A stretch of DNA of 64,000 nt from Microbacterium sp. 18062 (GTDB taxonomy: Bacteria > Actinomycetota > Actinomycetes > Actinomycetales > Microbacteriaceae): NCBI RefSeq assembly GCF_902706225.1, contig NZ_CACSKB010000001.1, positions 173,122 through 237,121 of the forward strand, written 5' to 3'. Below are positions 1-9,300 of the stretch, in pieces. The notes beneath the pieces are model-generated. The model had not been told where the DNA came from, searched no databases, and saw only the letters and a program-made list of their open reading frames with translations. Each line of letters opens with the position of its first letter. The first letter of the stretch is position 1. The position numbers and the translations under genes are program-made.

Positions 1-456
1 CTGACGTATGGCGATGCTGCCGCGGTGCGGATGGACTGCGGCCGTGTCGTACCGCTGGGCCGACTCCCGCTCGGCTACGCCGAGGAACCAGCTCGGGTGT
101 ACCGGCACGAAGGAATCGACGTCCAAGGGCGAACCGAGCGCGTCGCCGTCACCGTCGTCTTCCGACCGACGCGCTGGTATCCGGGCGAGCTGCGGCTGCT
201 CGACGGCCGGAACTTCCCGTCCGTCTATGCGGGACAGTTGGATGAGGCACCACATCGCTTCGCGGACGGTTCCCTCTGCCTCTACTTCCCACGCGATCCG
301 GTACAGCGCCGCTGGACGGCGCAGAACGGGCTACGCACGCTGCTGTCGCTCGCCGCGGATCACCTCTTCTTCGAGGATGTCTACCGCGACACCGGAGAGT
401 GGATCGCGCCGCAGGCAGAGCATGGGTTCCCTGCTGATCGGAGGCGAGCAGCGTGA
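1..456 (+). CDS. E2-like (ubiquitin-conjugating fold?) protein, probably 5'-partial
   Basis: The frame is open from the first base, so the true start may lie to the left; the first internal starts are GTG 25 and ATG 31. The C-terminal half has H-x3-DG-x-LCLY-x-P, a tryptophan, then an HLFFED helix, a TGEW and a final HG. This order resembles the bacterial E2-like families found with ThiF/JAB or CBASS-type conjugation genes, where the Cys of the LCLY strand would be the candidate thioester residue. The stop overlaps the next start (GTGA), so the two genes are translationally coupled. The family call is from pattern memory only; a plain conserved hypothetical protein is the alternative. Confidence 0.5.
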   Translation: MTYGDAAAVRMDCGRVVPLGRLPLGYAEEPARVYRHEGIDVQGRTERVAVTVVFRPTRWYPGELRLLDGRNFPSVYAGQLDEAPHRFADGSLCLYFPRDPVQRRWTAQNGLRTLLSLAADHLFFEDVYRDTGEWIAPQAEHGFPADRRRAA

Positions 457-953
457 ACTGGCTCCTCTCGCTCTTTCCGCCCGCGCCGATCACCTGGGAC
501 GGGGTCGCCACCATCGCTGCCGCGATCCTCGCCGCGGGGATCGTCGCGCTCGGCTTCCTCCACGAGCGCCGCCAGCACGCGCGTTCGCGCCGCGCGGAGG
601 CATACGCGGGCGCGCTCCAGGCCGTCAGCGACTACCTCGAAGCGCCTTACCGTGTTCGCCGACGGTCGGGCACCGCGGCGGATCGGTTCGCGCTCACCGC
701 GCACGTCAGCGAGATCCAGTCCCGCCTCGACTTCTACACGGCCCATCTCGCGCTCATCGCCCCCAAGGTGCTCGACGCCTACGCCGCGCTGGTCACGGCG
801 GCGAAGGCGGAGGCGGGGCCGCAGATGAGCGCCGCATGGAAGGCGCGTCCGACTCGCCGCGACCGCGACGTGCCGCTCGTGGTGGCGTACCCGCATCCTC
901 GCGCCGACGCCTCGCGCTCGGTAGTGCTCGCCGTGATGAAGGATCACCCGTGA
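453..953 (+). CDS. small single-pass membrane protein, unknown function
   Basis: 166 aa, GTG start inside the stop of the preceding gene. One hydrophobic segment lies at about residues 17-36, followed by a basic HERRQHARSRR stretch and a helical soluble domain of about 120 residues, which suggests a cytosolic domain on a membrane anchor. The order TM, basic stretch, RAEAYAGAL, then an amphipathic helix recurs in the protein at 5734-6282, although overall identity looks low. Its place next to the methylase/ATPase defence genes suggests a membrane effector or accessory of that system. No known domain was recognised. Confidence 0.7.
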   Translation: MNWLLSLFPPAPITWDGVATIAAAILAAGIVALGFLHERRQHARSRRAEAYAGALQAVSDYLEAPYRVRRRSGTAADRFALTAHVSEIQSRLDFYTAHLALIAPKVLDAYAALVTAAKAEAGPQMSAAWKARPTRRDRDVPLVVAYPHPRADASRSVVLAVMKDHP

Positions 954-1000
954 GCACCCGCCACGAACCGTCGCCTCCCGGCCTCGTCCGACCCCGCAGG

Positions 1001-1006
1001 TAGGCT
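1001..1006 (+). promoter_or_regulatory. -10 box TAGGCT ahead of the DUF1156 gene
   Basis: TAGGCT sits 48 nt before the start of the methylase gene. This matches the TAGNNT -10 boxes seen repeatedly in the window. The transcript would have a short leader with a GAGAGGAA ribosome site. Confidence 0.4.
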
Positions 1007-1053
1007 CGAAAGTCGCAGTTACCAGGCGCGAGAGCGCACCCGAGAGGAACCCA

Positions 1054-3825
1054 GTGGCAGTCAAGCGCAAGCTGATCGAGGTCTCGATCCCGCTCGACGA
1101 AATCAACAAGCAGTCGGCGCGCGAGAAGCAGCCCTTCACGCGAGATCATCCGCGTTCACTGCATATCTGGTGGGCGCGGCGTCCGCTCGTGGCCGCGCGA
1201 GCGGTGCTCTTCGCGCAGCTCATCGACGATCCTTCTTCCTCACCAGACTTGTTCCCGACCGAGTCCGCCCAGCGCGTGGAGAGAGAACGTCTCCACAACC
1301 TCATCAAGCGCATGGTGGTGTGGGAGTCGTCCAATGACCCGCGTCTTCTTGATGAGGTGCGAGCAGAGCTTTCCAAGCAGTTTGCAGGGGCTCCTCCCAA
1401 AATTCTTGACCCCTTCGCGGGCGGCGGAACTATTCCACTGGAGGCTCAACGTCTTGGGTTGGAGGCGCATGCGAGTGACCTGAACCCGGTTGCTGTTCTC
1501 ATCAATCGAGCGTTGATTGAGATTCCGCCTCGTTTCGAGGGTATCGAGCCTATTCATCCCGGACTGGCGGGTACGCGGAACACCTGGCCAGATGCAACTG
1601 GTCTCGCGGAGGACATGCGGCACTACGGAGCGTGGCTTCGGGATGAGGCCGAGCAGCGTCTCGCGGCGGCGTATCCCAAGGTTGCGTTGCCGCAGGGCGG
1701 TGAAGCGACCGCTGTTGCTTGGATCTGGGCTCGAACTGTCAGGTGCCCTAACCCCGCTTGTGGCATCGATCTCCCGCTTGTGCGGACGTGGTGGCTGAGC
1801 AAGCGAAGGGGAAAGGAAGCGATCCTGGTTCCTGGAGTCTTGGACGGCCGTGCGGTGTTTTCGGTCTCGAACGATGCCAAGTCCGTGCCGTCCGAAGACG
1901 GCACGGTTGGTCGCACAGGGGCTGTTTGCATCTCCTGCCAGACGCCCGTTGGCCTTGCTTACATCCGAGCGGAAGGCCAATCGGGCCGGATCGGCTCTCA
2001 ACTAATGGCGACGGTGGCGGAGGGCGATCGGGCGAGAGTGTACGTTGCCGCGGACGAGACGCAGGAAGCAGCGGCTCTCGTCAACCGTCCGTCGGACCTT
2101 CCGCCAGGCGACATACCTGACCAGGCGCTCAGCTTCCGAGTGCGCGCCTATGGCATGGACCAGTACGTCGACCTGTTCTCCACGCGCCAGTCGCTCGCTC
2201 TGGCAACTTTGAGTGACCTAGTAGCTGACGCACGAGCACAGGTGAGAGCGGACGCGCTGGCCGCGGGACTTCCCGAAGGAGAGCCTCTCGCGGAGGGCGG
2301 TGGGGGTGCAACGGCTTACGCCGACGCCGTGGCCACATACCTGGGTCTTGCTGTCTCACGGTACGCGGACATGTCAAATGCCCTTTGTTCTTGGAACGCG
2401 ACCAATCAGAACGTTCGTGCGCTCTTCTCCCGGCAGGCGATTCCGATGGCCTGGGACTTCGCCGAAGTCAATCCATTCGGAGCAATCTCAATCACGGGAA
2501 CCGTCGAGGCTGCCGCCAACTCGATACGGACGTGGAGTTCGCCGGTTGGGGTGGCTCGGCAGCAAGATGCAGCCACCGCCGACTACACCGGATATGTGGT
2601 CTCCACTGATCCTCCGTACTACGACAACATCGGTTACTCGGATCTGTCGGATTTTTTCTATGTCTGGCTGCGTCGAAGCCTGCAGGAAGTGCATCCCGAC
2701 TTGCTCTCCACAATCCTTGTCCCGAAGGCGGAGGAGTTGGTCGCCAACCCATACCGGCATGGCGGAAGAGACGGCGCACGCACGTTCTTTGAAGCAGGCT
2801 TCGAGCATGTCTTTGAGCGCGCCCGCAGCGTGGCGGGAAACGAGTTCCCGATCACGGTCTATTATGCCTTCAAGCAGTCAGAGGATGATGAGTCAGGAGA
2901 GGCTTCGACGGGCTGGGAGACAATTCTTGCCAGCATGGTCCGAGCCGGGTGGCAAATCACCGCAACCTGGCCGATCCGCTCAGAGCGGACTGGCCGGGCA
3001 GTCGGACTGAACACCAACGCGCTGGCCTCCTCGGTCGTCTTGTCACTACGCCCGCGTCCGGACGATGCACCAGTGACTGACCGTCGTGGATTCATCGCAG
3101 CCATGAAGCGCGAACTTGGCCCGGCGCTGCGTGAGTTGCAGCAAGGGGGGATCGCGCCGGTTGATCTTCCGCAGTCCGCCATTGGGCCAGGCATGGCGGT
3201 GTTCTCGCGGTACGCAAATGTGATTGAGTCCGATGGCTCGGAGATGGCAGTGCGCTCGGCACTCGCGCGCATCAACGAGGTGCTGGACGAGCTGCTGACC
3301 GAGCAGGAGGGTGACTTCGACCCGACCACCCGTTTTGCCATCGCCTGGTACCGCAGTAACGGCTACGACGCGGGGGCATTCGGCGACGCTGAGAACTTGG
3401 CACGAGCGCGCGCAACGGCGGTCTCGGCGATGGAGCGCGGCGGCATCCTGAGTGCCCGCGCGGGCAAGGTGCAGCTCTACCGTCCAACCGATCTACCGGA
3501 CGACTACGACGTGACCTCCGACCAGCACACGTCCGCGTGGGAGGCACTCCAGCACACGATCCGCATCCAGGAGTCGAAGGGCATCCCGGCCGCGGGAGCG
3601 TTCCTGCACGACGCGAGCCGCCGATCCGACGGCGCGGTCGACCTCGACCTCGTGAAGGAGCTGGCCTACCTGGTGTTCCAGGTAGCCGAGAAGAACGGTT
3701 GGACGAAGGACGCCATCTCGTTCAACGGCATCGCTACGTCCTGGTCGGAGCTGCTCGACTCCGGACGGACTGCTGCCCCAGTGAGCACCGCGGCGACGCT
3801 CGACTTCGACGCGCTCGACGAGTAG
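1054..3825 (+). CDS. DUF1156 / COG1743-type adenine-specific DNA methylase with zinc ribbon
   Basis: 923 aa, GTG start after a GAGAGGAA ribosome site. The N-terminus has the DUF1156 signature (RDHPRSLHIWWARRP, about residues 30-44). SAM motif I DPFAGGGT is near residues 119-126 and catalytic motif IV DPPYYDNI starts near residue 519, as in N6-adenine methylases. Between them are two cysteine pairs (CPNPAC near 231, CISC near 292), which fit the zinc ribbon of COG1743. This family is known from phage-defence islands, usually with DUF499 ATPases. It should modify host DNA and set the self/non-self mark for the HNH nuclease and ATPase downstream. About 1400-3000 is visibly richer in A/T than the flanking core genes, consistent with transfer. 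Confidence 0.9.
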   Translation: MAVKRKLIEVSIPLDEINKQSAREKQPFTRDHPRSLHIWWARRPLVAARAVLFAQLIDDPSSSPDLFPTESAQRVERERLHNLIKRMVVWESSNDPRLLDEVRAELSKQFAGAPPKILDPFAGGGTIPLEAQRLGLEAHASDLNPVAVLINRALIEIPPRFEGIEPIHPGLAGTRNTWPDATGLAEDMRHYGAWLRDEAEQRLAAAYPKVALPQGGEATAVAWIWARTVRCPNPACGIDLPLVRTWWLSKRRGKEAILVPGVLDGRAVFSVSNDAKSVPSEDGTVGRTGAVCISCQTPVGLAYIRAEGQSGRIGSQLMATVAEGDRARVYVAADETQEAAALVNRPSDLPPGDIPDQALSFRVRAYGMDQYVDLFSTRQSLALATLSDLVADARAQVRADALAAGLPEGEPLAEGGGGATAYADAVATYLGLAVSRYADMSNALCSWNATNQNVRALFSRQAIPMAWDFAEVNPFGAISITGTVEAAANSIRTWSSPVGVARQQDAATADYTGYVVSTDPPYYDNIGYSDLSDFFYVWLRRSLQEVHPDLLSTILVPKAEELVANPYRHGGRDGARTFFEAGFEHVFERARSVAGNEFPITVYYAFKQSEDDESGEASTGWETILASMVRAGWQITATWPIRSERTGRAVGLNTNALASSVVLSLRPRPDDAPVTDRRGFIAAMKRELGPALRELQQGGIAPVDLPQSAIGPGMAVFSRYANVIESDGSEMAVRSALARINEVLDELLTEQEGDFDPTTRFAIAWYRSNGYDAGAFGDAENLARARATAVSAMERGGILSARAGKVQLYRPTDLPDDYDVTSDQHTSAWEALQHTIRIQESKGIPAAGAFLHDASRRSDGAVDLDLVKELAYLVFQVAEKNGWTKDAISFNGIATSWSELLDSGRTAAPVSTAATLDFDALDE

Positions 3826-3827
3826 CG

Positions 3828-4655
3828 ATGGCGATACGCGACGCAGACCGAAAGCTCCTCTGGGGACGGGCTCACAATCGGTGTGCAATGTGCAAGCGGC
3901 CGCTCACAGCGCAGGCTGAGTCGCCGCACCTAGGTGGGGTCGTGCTCGGTGTCGAGGCGCACATCATCGCGCAAAGCGAAGCAGGGCCTCGAGGTGCCGC
4001 TGGCCCGCGGGACGCTATCGATGCCTACCCAAATCTCATCCTTCTATGCCCGGAGGATCACAAGCGGGTTGACGATCAACCTGATGTCTACCCCGCTGAC
4101 CGTCTACGCGAGATCAAGAGCGCGCACGAGCGTTGGGCAGAGGATCGGCTCGACGGAGTGCCGGGTTTTCAGCCGATCAAGGTAGTCCGTGGAGACGACG
4201 AAGACTCGATCCCGTTTACACCTCTGCTGTCTGGCACTCAGGTGTGGAACACCGTCGCCGGTGCCGGATTCTTCAACCTCATTCCAATCGATGACATCCA
4301 TGCGACTGACCGCGTTGATGCCGGAGACGAGTTTCTCGACGCGATAAAGGACTGGGGAGAGATTGCGAACGAGATCGACTCCCTGACGCAGCGGCGGGGC
4401 GCTCTCCGCAGCATGACCGAGCTTCTCGAAGGGCTTTGGGCTCTCGACGTCTTCGCGTGGGGTCGACGCCTGACGCGGACGATCACAGGAGGAGTCCTCC
4501 CACCGAGCCCGGCCTTTGTCGCTGAGGTCATGCTCCTCACCAAGGAGGACTTTCTTGCTCGCTACGGCTCGGACGGAGAGGAAAAGGAGTACGAGCCTGC
4601 TCCCGAACACTCAGAGGACGGTCAGCAGTCAACGGCGGTCAGTCTCGATGACTGA
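3828..4655 (+). CDS. HNH endonuclease, defence-linked
   Basis: 275 aa, ATG two bases after the methylase stop. The nuclease domain is N-terminal: zinc pair C19-x2-C22, H45 in EAHII, N69 in NLILLC, and C74/H78 in CPEDH, which together give the H-N-H metal site. The C-terminal 170 residues are helical and not recognised. It should be the DNA-cleaving part of the DUF1156/DUF499 system, cutting DNA that lacks the methyl mark. That role is inferred from gene order; the nuclease motif itself is clear. The next gene starts within its last codons (8-nt overlap), so they are co-translated. Confidence 0.88.
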   Translation: MAIRDADRKLLWGRAHNRCAMCKRPLTAQAESPHLGGVVLGVEAHIIAQSEAGPRGAAGPRDAIDAYPNLILLCPEDHKRVDDQPDVYPADRLREIKSAHERWAEDRLDGVPGFQPIKVVRGDDEDSIPFTPLLSGTQVWNTVAGAGFFNLIPIDDIHATDRVDAGDEFLDAIKDWGEIANEIDSLTQRRGALRSMTELLEGLWALDVFAWGRRLTRTITGGVLPPSPAFVAEVMLLTKEDFLARYGSDGEEKEYEPAPEHSEDGQQSTAVSLDD

Positions 4656-5574
4656 GCCTCGCAACCTACTGAAAGGCTGGTGCCCTGTCGGCCGGTCGTT
4701 CCCGGACGGCTTGCGGGCCTTCGGAGACGAATCGCGCATCCAAAGTCTCGACGCCCACCTCAAGTCGCTCACCGGGCTACGCTCCGGTGAGCTCGGTGCG
4801 GCATGGGCACTCGCCGCGCACACCGGGCTTTGGCCGGAACCGCGCGACGGTGCCGAGGCAGGCCAGCGGCTGGTCGACCTTGTCCTGCAGGGGGAGGGCG
4901 ACTACCTGGAGGTCGCCGAAGTCATGCAGACGACAGACGCGGAGTTCATCCGGCGGCTCAGGACGATGAGCGATCGCATCGTTCCTGCCGTCAACGCGGC
5001 GTACAACGGAGCCCACTCCTGGGGACTTGAGTTCGAGCGGTTCGTCGAGCTCCCGCCGAACCAGCGCGACCTTCAGCGGCGGGCGTCAGCCTGGGCGGAG
5101 GTGCTCGGGAGCGCCGACCCGGAGGCGGGAACCGTGGAGCTGGGGCCAGGGCTGAGTGCCTGGCCGTTCAGCGATGAGAGACCTCCCGGGGTCCACTTCA
5201 GCAGCGCCAACGCAGAGATCGCCGAGCGCCCCGAGACGCCCTACCTGGAGCGGCTCTCCGAGTACCTCGCTACCGACGGCAACATCGTTCGACACATCGA
5301 GAAGCTGCGCGCCGAGAAGGCGACGCTCAATGCTCGCCGGAGCCACTTGTATCTCCCCGTCGCCGCGAACGGCGAGAACGGTGACCTACTCGCGCTGTCG
5401 CCGAGTCTCTTCACCTGGGGCACGTTCACGCCGATTGAGGGTGTCACCGACCTCTGGCTCGCGAACGGGCTCGACATATTCCGCTGGTCGGCCGAGACAG
5501 GCTGGGTCTATCACCCCGATACCGACGAGCGTGCCGAAAGCGCTCGCGCGCACGTCGCCGGGCCGAACTCGTAG
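4648..5574 (+). CDS. hypothetical protein of the defence operon
   Basis: 308 aa, ATG overlapping the HNH gene by 8 nt. It is soluble, without signal peptide or membrane segment, and rich in Trp and acidic residues. It starts with LLKGWCPVGRSFPDGLRAFGDESR and has a short helical stretch near residues 210-230. No family was recognised. The overlap with the nuclease gene and the operon position argue for a dedicated partner, for example a specificity or regulatory subunit. That is inference from context only. Confidence 0.75.
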   Translation: MTEPRNLLKGWCPVGRSFPDGLRAFGDESRIQSLDAHLKSLTGLRSGELGAAWALAAHTGLWPEPRDGAEAGQRLVDLVLQGEGDYLEVAEVMQTTDAEFIRRLRTMSDRIVPAVNAAYNGAHSWGLEFERFVELPPNQRDLQRRASAWAEVLGSADPEAGTVELGPGLSAWPFSDERPPGVHFSSANAEIAERPETPYLERLSEYLATDGNIVRHIEKLRAEKATLNARRSHLYLPVAANGENGDLLALSPSLFTWGTFTPIEGVTDLWLANGLDIFRWSAETGWVYHPDTDERAESARAHVAGPNS

Positions 5575-5733
5575 TCCTACGGGTGGGGCGGCGTTCGCTG
5601 CCTAATATAGTCTCGATTCTGGGAAGCCTGTTCGAGCGAAGCGGATTTCTGTATGCCCGAAGGTACTGGGCGAACGCCCAAGTACGGTGAAAGGTGAGCC
5701 AGTGAGCACTAGCGTCTTTCCCGTTTCAGACGG
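5575..5733 (+). promoter_or_regulatory. intergenic region with AT-rich -10 and hairpin/operator
   Basis: This 159-nt gap splits the defence operon. A TAATATAG stretch near 5604 is unusually A/T-rich for this genome and could be a -10 box for the 5734 gene. At 5663-5685 an inverted repeat (GTAC-T-GGGCG, AA, CGCCC-AA-GTAC) could act as an operator or an RNA hairpin in the leader. Confidence 0.4.
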
Positions 5734-6282
5734 ATGCGCAGGATGACACCTTCGCCTTCCCCCATTGTGGATCAAGGTGGTGCTGCGCTCGATCTGGGCA
5801 CCTTGTTGGGTTGGGTGAGTTCAACCGCGATAGCTGCAGTCATCGCTACGGTCATCACCGCTTTGATCACCAGCTATTGGGAACGAAAGAAGTTGGCCCG
5901 CGCTGAGAGAGTCGCTGCGTACACGGGCTATCTGTCCGCTGACAGTGACCGATGGCGAGCGTTTGCTACACGCGACGGTCTCGCCAAGACGCTTGGTCGG
6001 ACTGCACCTGAGATCGCCGCACTCGATGATGATATCCGGCGACTTCGCGCAGAGATGTGGCGTGCGTACAGCCAGACACAGCTTGTTGGAAGCAAGGGGG
6101 TCGTTGCCGCCATGTTCCAGTGCCTCAAACTCTCGGACCAGCGTCAACGCTCATGGGGAGGCCGTGGCGCGTCCCCACCAAATCCTGAGCGGGCGAGAGC
6201 AATCGGAGCCCTTATCGCGGCAGCGCGATCTGATCTGTCGTTGAAGCCACTGGACCGATCAATCTTCAGCGTCGAAGACTGA
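5734..6282 (+). CDS. small single-pass membrane protein, second copy of the 453-953 architecture
   Basis: 182 aa from ATG 5734; ATG 5743 is also possible. It has a long hydrophobic segment (LGWVSSTAIAAVIATVITAL, about residues 24-43), then SYWERKKLARAERVAAY and a helical cytosolic domain of about 110 residues. The layout, including the basic RAE-AY linker after the TM, matches the protein at 453-953. It has its own promoter region and lies just before the DUF499 ATPase. A membrane-bound effector that the cluster could trigger is one reading; a membrane tether is another. No family was recognised. Confidence 0.72.
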   Translation: MRRMTPSPSPIVDQGGAALDLGTLLGWVSSTAIAAVIATVITALITSYWERKKLARAERVAAYTGYLSADSDRWRAFATRDGLAKTLGRTAPEIAALDDDIRRLRAEMWRAYSQTQLVGSKGVVAAMFQCLKLSDQRQRSWGGRGASPPNPERARAIGALIAAARSDLSLKPLDRSIFSVED

Positions 6283-6330
6283 CCAGCGTTCACGGCGTTG
6301 TCGGCCGCTGTGGTTGTCGCAGGCCCCAGG

Positions 6331-6336
6331 TAGCCT
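6331..6336 (+). promoter_or_regulatory. -10 box TAGCCT ahead of the DUF499 ATPase
   Basis: TAGCCT lies 21 nt before the GTG start, and a strong AGGAGG ribosome site follows at about 6345-6350. The ATPase may thus be transcribed separately from the methylase-nuclease part. Confidence 0.4.
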
Positions 6337-6357
6337 GGGAAGTCAGGAGGCTTTCTA

Positions 6358-9300
6358 GTGGCGACATCAAATCGTGACCGCATCGGGCGGATGTTCGAGA
6401 TCCTTGCGGAGGCGCTCGACCCGTTCATCGCGGAGGTGCTGGAGCCGCAGATCGGGGACTCCGATTGGGCGCTGGTGGTCAAGCTCGCTGACGAGGAGAA
6501 GGGCATTACCGACAAGGCATACAGCCGGGAAGACCCTGCCGTGCAGCTTCGGATGCTGACGGAGGGCCTCACGGGTCGTGTGAAGAAGGGCTGGTACCCG
6601 TTCAAGGGCGTCGTCACGCGCGAGCACGAGGCGTATGCGAGCTTGCTGCGCGAGACGCGGAACCAGTGGGCGCACAACGCCTCCTTTGATGACGACGCGG
6701 CGCTGCGGGCGCTCGACTACGCACGGCTATTGCTGGCCGCGGTGGGACAGGCGTATGCGGCCGACAAGGTGGACGCGATCCGCCTCGACCTACGCCGCAT
6801 CGCCACGGGCAAGCAGGACTCGCGGGCGCTGAAGTCGTCGACGGTGGTGCCCGGCGCGTCGGGGCTGGCTCCGTGGCGGCAGGTGTTGAAGCCGCGCGAC
6901 GAGGTGGCGACGGGCAACTTCCAGTCGAGCGAGTTCGCGGCCGACCTCTACAAGGTAGCCCGCGACCCCGCGGCGACGAGCGGGGAGTATTCCGACCCGG
7001 CGCAGTTCTTCGCCCGCACCTACCTCACGGAGGGGCTGCGCGACCTCATCGGCCGCGCGGTCAAGCGTCTGGCCGGGAACACGAACGCCTCGCCCGTGGT
7101 GAACCTCCAGACCAACTTCGGTGGCGGCAAGTCGCACTCGATGCTCGCACTGTGGCACCTGGCCGGCGGTCTTCCGCTCGCCAAGTTCCCGCAGGAGGCG
7201 CAGGAGCTGCTGACGGCCAACGGCTATCCGTCGGAGGGCATCACTGCGAGCCGGGTGGCGCTCGTCGGCAACCACTTCGCACCGCAGGGCGAGACCAAGG
7301 ACGACGGCACCCGCGTGAACACGCTGTGGGGCGAGCTGGCCTGGCAGCTCGGCGGGCGCGAGGCGTATGAGATCGTGCGGGAGCACGACGAGAAGCGCAC
7401 CAACCCCGGCGGCGACCTGCACGTCCTGCTGGCGAAGTACGCGCCCGCGGTGATCCTGATTGACGAGTGGGTGGCCTATGCCCGGCAGCTCTACGGGCGC
7501 GAGGATCTCGCGGGCGGCACCTTCGACACGCAGTTCACGTTCGCGCAGTCGCTGACGGAGGCGGCGAAGTCGATTCCCGGTGTGCTGCTGGCGATCTCGA
7601 TCCCGGCCTCGCACGACGGCGACGACCGGGGTGAGGTTGCGGGCGCCGCCGAGGAAGTCGGCGGGTCGAACGGCATGGAGGCCCTGAAGCGCCTCCAGAA
7701 CGTCGTGCGACGTGTTGCTGACCAGTGGCGTCCGGCCTCCAGCGACGAGGCGTACCGGATCGTGAAACAGCGCCTGTTCGAGTCGGAGGACGCGCAGGCG
7801 CTCGCGCAGATCGCGGCGACCGCGAAGGCGTTCAGCGACTTTTACCAGGCCAATGCGGGTGAGTTCCCGAAGGAGGCGCGCGACCCGCAGTACGGGCGAC
7901 GCATCCAGCAGACCTACCCGCTGCATCCTGAGCTGTTCGACAGGCTCTACGAGGACTGGTCATCGTTGGAGCGGTTCCAGCGCACCCGCGGCGTGCTGCG
8001 ACTGATGAACGCCGTCATCCATGCACTGTGGGTCGGCGAAGACCAGGGGCCGCTCATCCTGCCCGGCTCGATCCCGCTGTCGGTCGCCTCGGTGAACGCC
8101 GAGCTGACGCAGTACCTCCAGGACTCGTGGAAGGCCGTCATCGACGCCGATGTGGACGGGACCAACTCCGAGCCTGCTCGCATTGACAGCGACAAGCCGG
8201 TGCTCGGCCAGCGGTCGGTGACCAAGCGGCTGGCGCGCACCGTGTTCTTCGGCGCGGCGCCGACCATCGGCACCGCGCACAAGGGCATCGACACGCAGCG
8301 GGTGTTCATCGGTACAGCCGTCCCCGGCGATGTCGTCGGCAACTTCCACTCCGCGCTGACCCAGCTCGGCGACCGCACGACCTATTACTACTCGTCAGCG
8401 GGCAAGCACTGGTATGACACCCAGGCCAACATCACCCGCCGTGCGAAGGACGCCGCCGACGCGCTGCACCCCGAGGACGTATGGGCCGAGATCGTGAGGC
8501 GGCTGCGCGGCGAGGAGCGCGCCCGTTCGGACTTCGCGGGTGTCCACGTCGGCCCGACCGACTCGGGCGACATCCCTGACACCGACCAGGCCCGGCTCGT
8601 CATCCTGCACCCGAAGTTCCCGCACCGCCGCAAGAAGGGCGACTCGCCCGCGCACGACTTCGCGCGAGCCGCGACCGAGCGGCGCGGCACCGCGAACCGT
8701 GCGAACCGCAACATGGTCGTGTTCCTCGCGCCCGATGAGGAGCGCCTGGCCGAACTCGACCGGGCCGCGCGGTCGTTCCTGGCGTGGAAGGAGATCGCGG
8801 AGAAGGCGAACGAGCTGAACCTGACGCCTCAGCAGCTCGCGCAGGCCACCGACAAGCGCGATCAGTTCGGGCGCACAGTAGACGACCGGCTGGCGCTGAC
8901 CTACCAGTGGGTGCTGAACCCTGTGGCTCCCGATCCCGGCTCGCCGTTCGAGCTGGAAGAGGGCAAGGCCGACGGGCAGGCAGGCTCGCTTGCCGACCGC
9001 GTCGCCAAGAAGCTCGGCAGCGCGGGCGCCTACTCGACCCAGCACGCCGCCCGCTCGATCCGGCTCGCACTCGACACGAAGGTGCCCGCCGCATGGTCGG
9101 CCGGGCACATCGCCGTCGGCGACCTCTGGAGCCTCTACGCGCAGTACCCATACATGCCGCGCCTGCGCTCCCGCGAGGTGCTCGTCGACGCCATCGACAA
9201 CCAGCCGCTGCTCTGGCAGAGCGAGAGCTTCGCCCTCGCCGACGGCTACGACGAAGCAACCGAGCGATACCGAGGACTCTGGCTGCCCGGCGACACCGGA

